Shown here one piece after another: positions 6,205 through 6,426 of a stretch of 6,426 bases of DNA. The translations under genes were made by a program, and so were the position numbers. How positions within the stretch are numbered: the first letter of the stretch is position 1; the number at the start of each line of letters is the position of its first letter. This DNA is from Solobacterium sp. GTDB taxonomy: Bacteria; Bacillota_I; Bacilli_A; Erysipelotrichales; Erysipelotrichaceae. The notes under the pieces are model-generated. The model made no database searches, had not been told where the DNA came from, and saw nothing but the letters and a program-made list of their open reading frames with translations. Location of the stretch: NCBI GenBank assembly GCA_017536845.1, contig JAFWCP010000136.1, positions 1 to 6,426 of the forward strand. The letters run 5' to 3'.

Positions 6205-6238
6205 AAAAGAGCAGTTTATGATAAGCTGCTCTTTTTTC
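6205..6238 (+). terminator. Rho-independent terminator of the glucosidase gene
   Basis: AAAAGAGCAG (6205-6214) pairs perfectly with CTGCTCTTTT (6226-6235). The pairing continues inward through T-G, T-A, T-A and A-T to a three-base loop, and the T-run continues to 6237. It starts ten bases after the stop codon. The A-run before the stem could allow weak termination on the other strand. Confidence 0.88.
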
Positions 6239-6240
6239 TA

Positions 6241-6426
6241 TTATGAAATAGGAACGAACTGGGCCTGATCATAGTAGGAAGAAAACCTGAATTGTGTATA
6301 TGATTAACAGGTCAGGAACACCAGTGGTTTCTGGCCTTTCTGCTGTAGGCATACAGTCAGACTGGCCTGGGTAAAGTAAGGACGTTGCTTTTTTCAGACC
6401 CGGCATAGCCGCGAGTCAGTCACAGA
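6241..6426. other. Intergenic tail with no recognisable gene
   Basis: About 190 bases to the right edge. I see no coding frame with family resemblance on either strand and no good promoter. Small inverted repeats occur, such as ACCTG (6285-6289) with CAGGT (6308-6312) and CCAG...CTGG near 6321-6334, but none is followed by a clear T-run. One stretch (6311-6360) loosely resembles bases 4569-4608 in the other intergenic region. Confidence 0.35.

Noticed and set aside
6285..6312. Dyad ACCTG...CAGGT in the right-hand tail as an operator or terminator
   Set aside because: It has only five base pairs, a long AT-rich loop and no T-run, and no gene within the window starts after it.

Overview
This 6.4 kb window looks like chromosomal DNA from a low- to mid-GC Gram-positive bacterium (Firmicutes/Bacillota; an Erysipelotrichia- or Clostridia-like gut lineage is my guess, not proven). 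The grounds are strong AGGAGG-type ribosome binding sites, TATAAT -10 boxes, short U-tailed hairpin terminators after almost every transcription unit, a PTS-type 6-phospho-beta-glucosidase and a membrane-anchored NodB-type peptidoglycan deacetylase. TGA is the normal stop codon for most genes. No tRNA, rRNA, CRISPR array or intact mobile element is visible.

Layout. (1) Bases 2-511: the C-terminal part of a LysR-type regulator that enters from the left edge. (2) Bases 512-613: a compact control region with a T-N11-A dyad (a LysR-type box), the regulator's terminator, and a promoter overlapping that terminator. (3) Bases 614-2165: a tight three-gene operon encoding an NTF2-like protein, a cyclophilin-like-fold protein and a short-chain dehydrogenase/reductase (SDR), ended by a run of hairpins. 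(4) Bases 2263-2547: an apparently decayed small gene of unknown family, with one reading frame broken by two closely spaced TGA codons. (5) Bases 2577-3212, minus strand: a TRIC-family cation channel, convergent with the broken gene across a shared bidirectional terminator. (6) Bases 3213-3345: a divergent promoter region. (7) Bases 3346-4505: two overlapping genes, a 91-residue membrane-anchored coiled-coil protein and a membrane-anchored coiled-coil polysaccharide deacetylase. (8) Bases 4723-6195: a monocistronic 6-phospho-beta-glucosidase with its own promoter and terminator. (9) Bases 6241-6426: about 190 bases with no gene that I recognise.

How the genes fit together. The LysR regulator probably controls the NTF2/cyclophilin-like/SDR operon: the dyad is centred about 64 bases before the predicted transcription start, where LysR-type activators usually bind. 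The operon looks like a small inducible redox or small-molecule conversion pathway whose substrate cannot be read from sequence. The coiled-coil protein and deacetylase share topology and translation, and may form one cell-surface complex that modifies peptidoglycan. The glucosidase would hydrolyse phosphorylated beta-glucosides delivered by a PTS transporter that is not encoded here. Nothing here amounts to a clear new defence or mobile system. The most unusual items are the LysR control region, the overlapping coiled-coil/deacetylase pair and the broken small gene.
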